The notes beneath the pieces were generated by a model that was not told the DNA's origin, made no database searches, and saw nothing but the letters and a program-made list of their open reading frames with translations. This document shows, one piece after another, positions 46,052-58,567 of a DNA stretch of 64,000 nt (the first letter of the stretch is position 1; the number at the start of each line of letters is the position of its first letter). Source of the stretch: Haliclona indistincta. Its lineage: Eukaryota; Porifera; Demospongiae; Haplosclerida; Chalinidae. Where the stretch lies: assembly GCA_964017065.1 (NCBI GenBank), contig OZ024786.1:271487-335486 (forward strand). The letters run 5' to 3'. The translations under genes and the position numbers were made by a program.

Positions 46052-46511
46052 GACTGCCGGCCTGCAGCACGGTGAATGTGGAGGTAACCTCACAACCATT
46101 GATTGGTGACCGTCGGCGATCGTGAGAGGTAGTCATGGCAGTGTAAATGATCACCTGAGCTACTGAGCCTAGCTAGGCTCACCTGAAACCTGCAATGAGC
46201 TCGATCGCGATCCTATACTGGTATAACGCAGCACTAGCACAGAGCCCGCGCGTGAGGAAGACTGAACAGCAGCTAGGGGTAGTATGTGGTGAACGTGTTT
46301 GTGGGCGTGATCACACATCGTGCATATATCCGCTAGAGTGGAAATTAAAAGAGCCTGTTCGAAGCAACCATGCACAAAATAATTTGGTACACAATTAAAA
46401 GAGCCAGTATCCATGCAACCATGAGGTAGACCGAAACGACACCTAAACACATAACATTCAATAATATTTCTGGACAGTCTGAGCTGCAGCTGTATTGTTG
46501 CATCATGTCTA
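46052..46511 (-). other. Spacer between SRCR-4 and SRCR-5
   Basis: 460 bases with no gene. It must contain the SRCR-4 promoter and the SRCR-5 3' end. Confidence 0.5.
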
Positions 46512-49005
46512 TCAATCGTCACTCTGTGCAACAGCACCATAGTTCCTTCGCCACCATTGTACCACCATGTTAGGCTGAGGAGGACCATTTTTAGGACGAC
46601 GTTTTTTACAGCACAGTACGGTCACTACAGTCACCAAGATCACCACGATCACCGTCTCAAGTGATAGAACTCCGACAAATACTGAAATAGATTCAACGTT
46701 CTGAGTACATAAACCTGCAACAAAGCAAAAATAATAATTATTCGGTTTCAAATTACGTTAGGACTAATCTATTGATGTTATATAGTTCTACCTCCTGCTG
46801 GATAGGGACATAGGACTTGACTTCCAGAGCTGTGTATTAACTGATTGCTCTTGTTAAAATCTTTATACAAAATAGAGAGCTTATAAAGTTTAATCCACAC
46901 GTATGATAAATTATTAGCAATTTTCCCCATGCATGCATGTACATAGAATGCATGTATCATGCATGCACAGACATAGTTATAATAATTATAAGTAATATTG
47001 TTCAACTTACAACATATCAGTTCATACTGAGCACAATTACAACCACCATCCGGACAACAATAAGTTTCGCACTGATTTACGTATTCTGGATCAGATTCAA
47101 GGTTGTCAGTGAAACAAGGATAAGAGGTTGCAGTATCTCCAAGAACATCATTAACTTGCCATGAATCATCATAATTCCTACAAATCATAAATACGTTACA
47201 GAAACGCATGCATGATCACAATAATAATTACTTTGATGGGTAATGAGCAAATTTACTGACATCAGTGTATCCCATCTGTCGACACGCAGAGGTAGCTACT
47301 GTTGGAGAAAGGTCTCCACATACTGGTCTCCATTGATCATTGAAATAGATTTGAAGTATTGCTGGGATTTTAGAATCAGCTGCATAGGTACGTACTTTCC
47401 CACTGTATGGCTTCTGTTTGTTGAAATCTGCACAATAATAATATCACATGAGCACAATCAGAAGCCCATAACGAGAAGGAACATGCTATATACTCTCATT
47501 GGGCCTGTCCACTTAACAATACTAAAATAATAGTTCATGTTTGTGACCTATAACTCTCATCGATATCACTATATTGTTTGATACCGACTATATAGCTAAG
47601 ACATTAACTAATTTTGGTATATTTATAGTTAAGAGGACAATATAGGCCCATCAATGTTACATGCTCCTTCTCTTATAGGCTCCTGATACTGTAATTGGTT
47701 GTACTAACCACACATTATTGCCACTAATTCATTACACAAAGAAGAATTGATCAGCTGATCAGAGCTATCACATCGCATCAGAAACACTTCTCCTTCAATC
47801 TCATGGTTCCTTACAGTAGGACAACGTATTCCATTGATTGCAGTAGAAGAAATATTTTCATGCTTGAATCTATATTAATACAAACACAAGCATATTTTTT
47901 ATTAGGGCTATGCAGTGGCGGATCTAGGATTGGAGAAGGAGATTTTCAGTAAAATGGAATTTTTGAACACCACCCCCACTTTCAGTCAAAACCCCGCCTA
48001 TTTTTCGTAATGGTCTAGTTGAATTCCTTTTCATGATTATTCACTTGTTTGTTTAGCTAAGTTCTACCATTGGACTACAGTCTCGAGTTGCAGGTGGTGA
48101 ATGTGGAACAACTCCTGAGTTATGATTCAGTGTGTAAACTAAATTCCTCATAAGGCATGGAAATTAAAGTAAGCCAAACCTGCAAGCCAGTGGCTCTCCT
48201 GAATTCAGCCAGTCACCTTTCTATTACAACCAGAAGAGGAGCGTTCACCATACAAAAGTATAATTATAGTAGACTATGCTGTAATCCGGTAATGCATATT
48301 ATACAGCCAGCAGTGCTGCCCCTAAAACCATGCTAGCCATGTATTTTGCGACACATAATACGGCCACATTCTAATACCCATTTATGCAATATACTATAAT
48401 AATATTATCACAGTCATTAAATCATAGTTAGCAGAACTAGCAAAAATATGCCTATTGTGGTTGTACTTCAATTATTCTACAGCCATCAAAATGTCACAAG
48501 ACAAATTAAATCACTTGTAAACTGAAAGTTACCAATCAATTTTTCTATACATAATTAACCAGCTGATCTGACGAATGACAAAACTTTGCTTCAACAGCGA
48601 AAACAAAATGTATGCTCAATATAGTCTGATTCTTGCTTGTATAGTTATTGTGTGCATATTCTTACTTTACCCTAATATAGTTCTTACCCTAACATAGTTG
48701 CTGTGCTATATCGATAATATGTATTGTATCCCAGTTGCTTGCATGCTGCACTAGCTGCTTCATTATTTGTCACATGGTTACCAGCAAGGTCTTCGTAACA
48801 CACAACATTCCACTTGCCCTGTGTATACACCTGAATGTATGCATGAATGAGAGACATAACCTGAATGTATAGTTACCGTGAGAACTCCTTGACTACTGTT
48901 TCCGCCATTGGAAACCAGCTCAATTCTGCCCTCATTAGGATCACCACGGTCTGCTGTGGATGCTGCAAAGGACAAGAGTTCAGAGACGATAATAACCATA
49001 GTCAT
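46512..49005 (-). CDS. SRCR-5: two-domain SRCR membrane receptor
   Basis: The exons (minus) are 49005-48877, 48830-48694, 47869-47709, 47427-47232, 47177-47011, 46860-46792 and 46714-46512, giving 353 residues. Unlike its neighbours, the signal peptide (MTMVIIVSELLSFAAS) and the first SRCR piece appear fused in one exon. A splice-acceptor-like TTTGCAG at about 48966 leaves open that a separate signal exon exists upstream. SRCR domain 1 has GKWNVVCYE, ACKQLGYNTY, GIRCP and LMRCD; SRCR domain 2 has WRPVCGD, SACRQMGYTDV and PCFTDN, with an extra cysteine cluster (CETYCCPDGGC). The linker is HSSGSQVLCP. The helix ends VLCCKKRRPK, and the tail is MVVQWWRRNYGAVAQSDD. A MITE (47457-47686) and a lone hAT-like end (47913) lie in introns. 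Confidence 0.84.
47457..47686. repeat. MITE with ATCAGAAGCCCATAACGAG ends, copy 1
   Basis: The inverted ends ATCAGAAGCCCATAACGAG and CTTATAGGCTCCTGAT are 230 bases apart in a SRCR-5 intron. Related copies lie in introns of SRCR-6 (50496-51251) and SRCR-7 (up to about 57653). Confidence 0.65.
47913..47935 (+). repeat. Lone hAT-like transposon end
   Basis: CAGTGGCGGATCTAGGATTG matches the usual start of hAT-type elements. The partner end is not found in the intron, so this is a fragment. Confidence 0.4.
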
Positions 49006-49582
49006 GTGAGGTCGTACTGGTGTGACAGATCAAGTGATTTCTATATTACTTTGTAAAATGGACGTTGAGATGATGCTGCACAGTAGTATATAATATAGTA
49101 GCTCCACAATCATGATATATAGCTGTCTATATGAGTGCTGCCTTATTTGGCTAACGAGTAAGAACAGTCAGCTAGCTCACTGAGCTCGCCCGGGGTATAC
49201 GTGCTGCAGTGATACAAAGGAGCCTAAGCAATAAGTACGTAGCTATCCGCCCGACTAACCTGCAGCTAGCTCGATTCAATTATATACTGGGCACAGTAGC
49301 TGTCCAGCAGTAAAGTGAGATTGCAGACCTGCTTATAGTGCTGTTACAGCTAGGCCTAAGAATTTCGTCCAACTAGAATGAATTGCAGAAGTAGGCGTGG
49401 TCTAAAAAGTAACAGAACCGAGTGAACAGTACAGTGCGTGTATTGCGGTTACAAATGTAAACTTAAGATCTGGAGTTATTATTAAGATCTGGAGTTATTA
49501 TTAAGGTCATTATTAAACATTGTATGCAAACAGTAAGACAGTAAAATTAATAGTAAAAAGTTGTATGAGCAATGGTAGTGTT
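49006..49582 (-). other. Spacer between SRCR-5 and SRCR-6
   Basis: 577 bases without a recognisable gene. The duplicated block AAGATCTGGAGTTATTATT (49466-49502) is a short direct repeat. Confidence 0.5.
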
Positions 49583-52411
49583 TCAATCTTCTCTCTGCTC
49601 ATGTACACCTCCATAGCCTCCACCCCTGTCTTTCCACCATCGTACCACTATGTTAGGCTGTGGTGCTGGGTTATCACCAGCTGCTGCAGGAGGTCGACGA
49701 CGACATCGATGTCGAAAGCACTGAACAAAAACCACAATCGATAATACAAATACTACAAATGATAACGCTCCAGTAACAGAATAGAATCGAACATCAATAG
49801 ATTCTGCAAGAGTAAGACATGTATTTTACATTAGCTTTGATAACACGAATTTTTTGCATGATTATGAGACTAACCTGACGAATATCGACATAATTTTTCA
49901 GTACCAGAACTGGACAACACTTGAAAATATTTATCAAAAACTAAAAGATTATAAAAAACACTTAGCCGTCACCAGCCATCACATGTAACTATTGCACTCA
50001 CAGCAATGAAGGTCATACATATTTTCATCATTATCTGCACAGTTATCCACAGCTGTATAGTGATTGATACAGTCTGTGAAGCAAGGACTAAAGCTATAAT
50101 TGCAGCGTGAATTAATATCAACTTTCCATGATCTCTTATTGCTAATAGAAAAATATAACAACGTACTAAACCATGCAAGGAAATAAAGATTTACAATTTT
50201 TTTGAAGGATTGCTTGAATTGGCTTGTGTGTATCCCATTTGACGACAAGCAGAGTCAGCAACCGACTTACTCATGCCATCAGCAGTGGATATGCATATCG
50301 GCCTCCAGTCCTCTTCCAAGTTAATCTCCAACAACGCAACACTGCTGTCATAATCATTTCTATGATGTATACGAACTTGACCATTGTAGAAATACTTGGT
50401 TTTGTCTGCATTTAAAATGCACATGTGTTCAAACAATCATGTGTATAAGTTCTGTGACACTATACATGTATAAGTTGTAATGACTAATACATGCAATCAG
50501 AAGCCCATAATGAGAAGGAGTGTCTAATGGGCTTGTAAAACCCATGGAGTATGGTTTGTATTAGCCTCGTACCCAGGCTCTTGGCGTGGGCAGCAAAAAG
50601 AGAGCCTGGTACGCAATGCATGCGCATGCGCGAATTGTAACCATCTGATGGTTACAACATATACCACAGCAAACTACTGTTGATGTTCGTGCACTCTTGC
50701 TTATATCAGGACACTCATTGTTAGTTTTGAAAAAAAAACAGATGCAGCAGTGTTATAGGCCGGCTAATGCATTGTACTGTTAAGAGCCATATCGAACGCC
50801 ACAGCCAGCAAATATTCTCGATTTTGGTCTGATTTCGACAAAGCAAGTGTTCTATGTCTAGACAGATCTCCAATTGCTCATAATTTGCTCATAATTGCTC
50901 ATAATAATATTGCTCATAATGTGTCGGCCAAGTAAATTCAGCAGCTTGCCTGAGCGTGGTTGGATCCGAAAAATATTTCCAGCGTTGTTCGCATTAATGC
51001 ATAAATTTATAAAGGCGTGGCGAGGGAGGTGTCTTTTGATTATTCTCCTGTGCTGTTCAAATCTGGCACATTTGCCTGCAATGAGTACCAGGCTCTCTTT
51101 TTGCTGACCACATCGAGAGCCTGGGTACGAGGCTAGGTTCGTATGGGAGGTAGTCAATGCCTCCCATTATGTCCCATACTACATTGGTAATACAGTTCAG
51201 AAAGCAGGCCCATTGAACGTTAGAGGCTCCTTCTCGTTATGGGCTCCTGATGCAATTCAGGAAATCAACATTCCGAATGATTGTTAGAAGAGCTTCCCTT
51301 AAATGTTTTTGCATGCAATTGATGTATAATAATCTATAGCACTCTATATACTTGCCAGCTTACATGCATTATACTTACCACATGTTACTGATAATCTGTC
51401 ACATCCTCCACTCGGTACAACTTCACCAACTTTACATCGCAGTATAAAAAGTATCTCAGCTTCAGTGGGAGTCATCACAACAGGACAGTTGATACCATTA
51501 ATCACAGACAATGAACTGTCATAGCTATCGCTGGGATCGCTACAGAAAAAAGTAACTTCACAACAATCAAGGTCAGTAGTATTTGGCTATTTTTAACAGT
51601 CCACAAGTAAAAAATTATGCATTTTCCGAACATAATTTGTTTATGTATGGTTACTACATATTTTGATAATAGAGTATTTGACTATAATTATAATACGTTC
51701 ATGACTATTCAAATACAAAAATGTTGCAAAGCTGTATACAGTGACCCTCGCTAATCCTAACCTCACCAGTCAGAACCTGAATGGGCAAACTCGGTTGTGA
51801 ATATCATTACAGGCTTGTGAATCTCATTATATATACTATGAATATAATTAGCATTGTTTGCTATCTACATGTTATCACTAGTCAGAGCAAAATCACTAAT
51901 CTGAACAGTTTTCCAGGTACCAAGGTGTTGGAATTACAGAGGGTCTATATACTGTAGTTCCACATACACAAACACCATACTAGGTATTATAGTTGATGTA
52001 TCCAAGTTGTCGGCAAACAACAGTAGCAGTAGCTTCGCTACTTTCATCATAGCACACAGTGTTCCATTTGCCTTGGTAGTATACCTGCACATGTACACAA
52101 ACATACCATGATGAAAACCGGACATGGTGTAAATCAAATTTTGCTGCTAATGTACAAAAAATCTTACCTGCAAAACCCCATCAAATGGAGGGTTATCACC
52201 ATCTACATGTGTGACTTCAAAATCTTTGAGTTGAACATCGCCTTCGTTCAGTGCTGTATTGTGTATGGAAGAGGGTGTGCCATAAAAAAACAGATGGCGA
52301 TTCTCAGCAGTTATGCCGCAGTGTGTATCATATGTAACATGTTTATTGATACAAACCTTGCACGATGGATGCAATGACGAGCTGAACCACTACAGCCAGG
52401 TCCAGCCGCAT
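49583..52411 (-). CDS. SRCR-6: two-domain SRCR membrane receptor
   Basis: The exons (minus) are 52411-52357, 52253-52168, 52084-51981, 51539-51379, 50405-50195, 50141-50002, 49940-49875 and 49803-49583, giving 347 residues. The signal peptide is MRLDLAVVVQLVIASIVQ. SRCR domain 1 has GKWNTVCYD, VCRQLGYINY, GINCP and ILRCK; SRCR domain 2 has WRPICIS, SACRQMGYTQA and PCFTDCINH. The linker is SSSGTEKLCR. The helix FYSVTGAL...VFVQCF is followed by RHRCRRR and a Pro/Ala-rich tail ending RWWKDRGGGYGGVHEQRED, where Gly replaces Ala in the YGA motif. It is the closest relative of SRCR-7, including shared intron sequence. The donor after exon 2 is GT here, while SRCR-7 uses GC. Confidence 0.87.
50496..51251. 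repeat. MITE copy 2 in SRCR-6 intron, interrupted by another element
   Basis: The left end ATCAGAAGCCCATAATGAG and right end CTCGTTATGGGCTCCTGAT pair as in copy 1. The interior carries the 574-base element 50562-51135. Confidence 0.65.
50562..51135. mobile_element. Inverted-repeat element with 9-base duplication in SRCR-6 intron
   Basis: The ends TAGCCTCGTACCCAGGCTCT and the complement are flanked by GGTTTGTAT (50553-50561) and GGTTCGTAT (51136-51144), a 9-base duplication with one change. The ends resemble those of 17467-18003 (TAGTCTCG...), suggesting one Mutator-like family. No transposase is present. Confidence 0.7.
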
Positions 52412-52898
52412 TAGTACAATGGATGCCTTGTGCGGCGGGCGACGCCACACCTAGTGTACGGTAAACGCATCATCTCAGATTGACTCGATTTGTCAGAGCA
52501 GTTGTACTACACGCACGTGTAGGAAGTACAATCATGATAGATTTCTCACCTGATCCGCACAATAGGAAGACACAAGTCAGACACTAGTACTTGCTAGTGC
52601 AATCAGAAGCCAAACAATGACGACCGCATCGTGCACGTGACTTTTAGCGCACAATCACAGAATCCACTGACTGCCTGGATTTTTTCTCGCAATTTCTCCA
52701 CCGGGATCTGCGCTACATTATCAGCTCTGCGAAGCTTTCCCGCAACACTTTATGATGCCCCGATTGATTGGGAGCCGGTGCTAAAAAATAATTGTAGTAG
52801 AAAATAATTATTATAGGCCGCATAACCGTCACATAAAATTAATTATTATAGCTCTCTTCAGTGCACCACTGCTGTAATTGTTATTATTAATTGATTAA

Positions 52899-53067
52899 TA
52901 GTGCGTTTACACTAGCAACTTTAGAACCGAGCCAGACTAGTTTAATTTTATTTTTAAAGAATAGAGTAGCTAGTACTTGGGAAGTGCCAGTTGTTGTACT
53001 ATCAACCTTTAATAATAAAACTACACCAGTCTGACACAGTTCTGAAGTTACTAGTGTAAACGCACTA
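52899..53067. repeat. Harbinger-type MITE
   Basis: The inverted ends TAGTGCGTTTACACTAG and the complement are 169 bases apart, flanked by TAA on both sides (52896-52898, 53068-53070). GTTTACACT near the ends is shared with Harbinger 1, which may supply the nuclease. Confidence 0.82.
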
Positions 53068-53294
53068 TAAGTCATGCATCTTTACAGCACTTATTCAGTC
53101 TTGAACTATCATTTCACATTTTTAAACATACACCCTGGACTAAAATTGTATTGTTACCACCACTTTCATAAAATTTTGTATTATAGTTGTAAAAAAATCT
53201 TTACAGTAATTAAAAAATTTGTGAATTTGTGAAGAAGTAAGGTCTAACTTTGATGGTTGTAAATAAGTAAAATGTAATTATTTGTTAAAATTAA

Positions 53295-53484
53295 TACCGT
53301 ATAGCGGGAAATTTTCGCGGGAGAAAATTTTCACGAATTTCGCAAATTACAGGCTATTCGCGAAAATATTACCCGTGAATGTCTTGTTTTTTGTTGACAA
53401 AGATAGGGCAATAGCGCTGATTCGCGAAAATATTATTCGCGAAATGCTCTATCTCGAGCATTCGCGAAAATTTTCTCCCTCTTA
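53295..53484 (+). repeat. CCGTATAGC-type MITE, copy C
   Basis: The left end TACCGTATAGCGGGAAATTT is well kept, followed by GCGGGAGAAAATTTTC and TTCGCGAAAATATT blocks. The right end is decayed. A short fragment of the same family lies at 60797-60850. Confidence 0.7.
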
Positions 53485-54858
53485 ACTAGTTATCTCAAAA
53501 ATTAACATGCAATCTTGTAGAGAAACAGGATGTGCATTGTATAACACAAGGAAAGCTATACATCAGGAAATTAAATTTCAGTGGAGAAGAGAAAGGAAAA
53601 CATTCGTATTCTTTCGATTTTTTAATTCGGTCACTTAATCCTTGTTCTCATGCAAGTTCACACCTGAGTTACTGATGCACATACATGGTAATGAAGATTG
53701 AATGTCACTGGTAGTAACGGATCACATGTTCTTAACCTACTAGCTACTATACTACTACTATACTAGCTACTATACTACTACTAGTTTGTATAGCGCATGA
53801 CTGACAGATTAACCACATAGTATATCAGATTAACCTCATTATTATAAGCCGCCATGATATTTTATGTAACAACAACAAGTCTTTGCAGTGAACCTTTATT
53901 ATTTTACAATCAGTAAGTCTTCAATGAAGGAGATATTGACCTTCTTGACCATAATTATTAGCTCTACAATGGATCACTCTATGCCACAACAAGGCATAAA
54001 GACGCATATTCAGAAAACGGTTATCATCATTCATCCGGAGAGGATAGAAACACAACGGCGCATAGCCCGGCGCGAATTACTTTTGAAACCATGTATAATA
54101 TGTACAAAACCAAAATACATTGCGAATTTCGTGGTCTGCTACCAACGTGATCAAAACAGCATTGCTATCATTCTTGAGCATAATTCGGTTAATAGTGTAA
54201 AGAAATTGCGCGCGACTGTGGCGCACAAACTCTGGCTGCAATACGCACAAACGTTGTCTAATCACTGAACATCAGATAATTTGTTTCAGCTAGATTGTTC
54301 TGGTAGTAGAGTAGAGCAGATTGGTTGAAAATCGTTCACTTTATGAAAAGCATGAAACTTGGTACACTGTTAGAACATGACATGAGGATCATTTTTAGCT
54401 TTAGGGCCATCTCAGATTTGACCTCTGACCCGGCTCAGCTGTGGCAGCTTTTTTTTCCAAATTACCGATAACGTCATCAACTCTTTATCTATGGTGCCAG
54501 CTATCGTGCTTGTAGGCTATGCATTGCTGGTCATACTGACGAGTCAAAAATTTAATTTCAAACAGTGTTTGTTAGGTTTGTCAGCCCAATTCGCAGCAGA
54601 AAACCATGCATGCAGCTTTCACAGTGTCAATGGGTTGCTTTTTCTCACTGGACAAATAAAAATTACTTCTATATTGAAAGTTACGTCAGTTTATTTCAAA
54701 TGACTGACCTGATCGGACGAACAACAAAACATTGGTTCAAAAGTGATAGAGAAAACACTAAATCTGTACATACATATAATTATAATAAAAATTGCAAGCA
54801 AAATTTACGACATATTGAATAATAAAAATAGTATGAACAGTGCATGTAGTGTAGTGTT

Positions 54859-57800
54859 TTAATCTTGTCTCTGTCTCTGTGCACGTAAAGCTCCATAGTT
54901 AGGCTCTGCAGCCAAGTTATTGGGACCTGCAAGAGGTTTAGGGCGACGACATTGAAGTAGACAGCATTGAACAATAACCACAATCGATAATACAAATACT
55001 ACAAATGATAACGATCCAGTAACAGAATAGAATCGAACATCAATAGATTCTGCAAGAGTAAGACATGTATTTTACATTAGCTTTGATAACACATGAATCA
55101 AATTGACAACATTATCATGATAGTAAGCCTACCAGATGATGAATATCGACACAAAGTTTCAGTCCCTGAACTGAACACTGCTTGATTTCCCTCATCAAAA
55201 ACTATAAAATAGATAGTCATGTATAGCTGCATGTCACCTTAATTACCTTAAAAATTTATTAGCGTCTTGCGATTAAAGACATACACTATTATTTTTTAAC
55301 ATTTGGCAGCTATTTAAGGTGGCGGTGCAGGTAGTTAATATTCAACACCCAAGCAACGTGCATTTTTCTAATTATTACTTTAGAACTACGGCAATTTACA
55401 TAACAGTATGGCAAAGATAATACATGAAGCATCTGTGGCTGTTATCTCGACTGTCGAGCAATGGATCGACGTGCTTCAAGCGCAGCAGCATGCAGCACCA
55501 TCTTGCCCACAGGCATATACAGAGCGAATTTCCGTAATACGACCTAGATTTTTTAAAAGAATATTTTTCTGGTCTAGGCTAGCTGTTTTGCAGCGTTAGC
55601 AAGGAAGTGTCGAAAAATCACTCTTACTGGAGCACGCCTGTACAAATAGCTACTTGTAAAGTTATGAATCTCATTAAATTGGCACTGTCACCTTAATGAG
55701 ATTCATGCTCGTTACACATTCATTACTACTGCGAAACCACAACTATGTAGAATGAATCTCCAAAATTTAGAGTTTTTGACCTCACTCGCCAAAAACGCTA
55801 AACTTATTGGTCGCTAATAATTATTACTAGCTAGTTTTAAGGTATTTAACTCACCACAGCTAAGCTCATACACATTTTCATCCTCATCTTGACAGTTATC
55901 CACTGACGCGTAATGACTGATACAGTCTGTGAAGCAAGGACTTGACCATTTAGTATACAACGAACAGTTTGACAGAATGTCAATTTTCCATGATCTTTCA
56001 TTGCTAATAAAATATAACAACACAACACACAAGCAAAAATTAATAAAGACTTACTGTTTTATTGAAGGATTGTGTGATGAGGCGTTTGTGTATCCCATTT
56101 GACGACAAACAGAGTCAGCAGCCAAGTCACTCATGCCATCATCGTTGGGTATGCACATTGGTCTCCAATCCCCTTCCAAGTTAATCTCCAACAATGCATA
56201 ATTGTATTCATTCTGATTTGTATGAAGTATACGAACTTGACCATTGTAGAAATACATTGATTTTTCTGAATAAAAATTGCACGTGTATAATCACACTATC
56301 ATGTGTATAAGTTCGACAAGTATAACATAGATAATACAGTACACAGTGGATATGCAACGACTTGATATGCGGAGGGATCCATGCACGGTGTTATGCTGTA
56401 ACACTCACTGGAATGGGTCTTAGTTGAGTAGCTGAAAGTTGTAAACCTGTTTTTACTGTTCTGAAGAGACAAGAAAGCTTTAATAAAGCAGTAAACGTGT
56501 TCATCAATTGGTAGAGAAGATCCTGGTACTGTAAAATAATTCTGTTTTTATAGCTGGACCTCGACTTCTGCCGTTTTGGCTCCCTTTTCTTGATACGGCT
56601 ACTTTGTGTTAGATCACTGCAGCACTGGCGTAAGCTACAAAGCCTTTTTACATACCTACTGGTAGCTCATAGTGTTGTGCATCGCGAAAAACTATTATCA
56701 AGGAGTTACACTCTGTGCACAACTGCTGAGGCACTGCCAAGCAGCGAATTTTTCCTTCGTGTCGCGGTTAGTTTGTGTTAGATTAGCTATCTGCCACACT
56801 GACGACTTCAGAACTCCATGAACGGCACTACTGAATGCTATTGTCTTCATTCTACTCAGTAGCGGTTCTAGGGGGGAGCCTGGGGGGGCCATGGCCCCCC
56901 AAAAATTGCCCTCTGTAAAACTTTTACTTGCCTCCTCCAGCCAAAACGTTTATGAACGTATGTACCTTGCTTGTCTTGCCTGACTCAGCTGTTTCGCGGT
57001 CTGTCTTGCTCTCCAACAGGCTACCGCGAACGTACACGGGCAGTTTAAAATGATGTATTCTAATAAATAATAATTAGCTATTTCCCAAAATCGCGCGCGC
57101 GCATTCAGTGGCCCCCCCAAACATTTCTCTCTAGAACCGCCACTGATTCTACTGCGAGAAACTAAGGTTGTATGCACAAAACGATCACAACGTTCAGTAT
57201 CTTTTCTTTAGCACATCACACTAGTCGAGCTATGGAGCTTGTAAACAATGATTTTTCACATAGATTCGTTCCTTCCAGCATTATAAGTGAACGGAATGGC
57301 TCTATTCAAGAAAAACCAATTGTTGAAGTTGCTTTCGTCGTTGTCCACACATTTCCTGTAATGTTTTCAGCTGTTTTTGTGCACTGTAAGGCAAGCAGCC
57401 ATTTATAATCTTTGGACACGTCCGTTACATCCGTTGCACACACTGCATCACTCCAAATCGGCGTATACGGGGTCGTTGCATATCCACTGTGTACTGTATT
57501 ATGCAATGAGGCTAGGTTTGTATGGGAGGTATATTGGTGGGGACTCTCCCCAGTCAATGCCTCCCATATATACATTGGTAATATATACAGTTCAGAAAGC
57601 AGGCCCATTGTATGTTAGAGGCTCCTTCTCGTTATGGGCTCCTGATGCAATTCAGGAAATCAACATTCTGAATGATTGTTAGGAGAGTTTCCCTTGAATG
57701 TTTTTGCATGCAATTGATGTCTTTAGTACCCTATATACTAGCCACCTTACATGCATTGTGCTTACCACATGCTATTGATAATCTGTCACATCCTTCACTC

Positions 57801-58567
57801 GGTACAACTTCACCAACTTTGCATCGCAGTATAAGTGTTGCAGTTTCAGTGGGAGTCATAACAAGAGGACAGCGGATACTAGTAATCACAGACAATGAAC
57901 TGTCATAGCTATCGCTGCGAGAGCTACAGAAAAAAAGTAACTTCACAACAATCAAGGTCAGTAGCATTTGGCTATTTTTTAGAGATAAAAACAGTTTGCA
58001 TTTCCAAGCATTATTTATTTATGGATGGTTAGTTACTAACAACCTCTATTTTGATCATTAATTTTTCGTTCAAGACTATTCAAATACAAACTTGTTGCAA
58101 AGATGAACACAACCATTCATTACTAGGTATTATAGTCGATGTATCCATATTGTCGGCAAACAGCTTTAGCAGTAGCTTCGTTAAGATCGAAGTCATTGCT
58201 ATCATCATAGCACACAGTGTTCCATTTGCCTTCTAAGTATACCTGTATATATAGGCACATAACTGAAGCAAACCGGACATGCACGGGAATGATGATAAAC
58301 AAAATTTTGCTACTAATGTATGAAATATCTTGCCTGCAAACCCCCATCAAATGAAGGCTCTCCGCCACCTATGAGTCGAACCTCGCCATCGTTATGCGCT
58401 GTATGATGGAAGAAGAGTGAGTGGCATGTAAAACATGAGAGCAAGAACCGGAGAGATGGTGATTCTCAGCAGTTTATATGCAGTGTGTATTATTATGTCT
58501 ATTACAAACCTTGCACGATGGATGCAATGACGAGCTGAATCACTACAGCCAGCTGGCCCAGCCGCAT
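54859..58567 (-). CDS. SRCR-7: two-domain SRCR membrane receptor
   Basis: The exons (minus) are 58567-58510, 58398-58334, 58242-58124, 57923-57766, 56265-56055, 56003-55855, 55201-55133 and 55049-54859, giving 339 residues. The signal peptide is MRLGQLAVVIQLVIASIVQ. SRCR domain 1 has GKWNTVCYD, VCRQYGYIDY, SIRCP and ILRCK; SRCR domain 2 has WRPMCIP, SVCRQMGYTNA and PCFTDCISH. The linker is FSSGTETLCR. The helix FYSVTGSL...VIVQCC leads to the short tail AAEPNYGALRAQRQRQD. The membrane exon and the following intron bases are almost identical to SRCR-6. The intron after exon 2 has a GC donor. The intron at 56266-57765 holds a hAT-like MITE and an old MITE shared with SRCR-6. Confidence 0.87.
56857..57145. 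repeat. hAT-type MITE in SRCR-7 intron
   Basis: The ends CAGTAGCGGTTCTAG and CTAGAACCGCCACTG are inverted, and the 8-base target ATTCTACT is present on both sides (56849-56856, 57146-57153). Both features are standard for hAT. It is 289 bases long with C-runs next to the ends. Confidence 0.88.
57508..57653 (+). repeat. Old MITE remnant shared with SRCR-6 intron
   Basis: The stretch from GAGGCTAGGTTTGTATGGGA to CTCGTTATGGGCTCCTGAT matches 51130-51251, and the match goes on through the following intron bases. The insertion is therefore older than the SRCR-6/SRCR-7 duplication. Confidence 0.7.

Larger units (their letters stand above)
52412..54858. other. 2.4 kb spacer between SRCR-6 and SRCR-7
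   Basis: No gene I can support. It holds two MITEs (52899-53067, 53295-53484) and short ACTACTATACTAGCT repeats near 53735-53785. A 126-residue frame at 53888-54268 has no recognisable feature. Confidence 0.55.

Noticed and set aside
53888..54268. A 126-residue frame between SRCR-6 and SRCR-7
   Set aside because: No domain, signal peptide or codon pattern of a gene; overlapped by a frame on the other strand.
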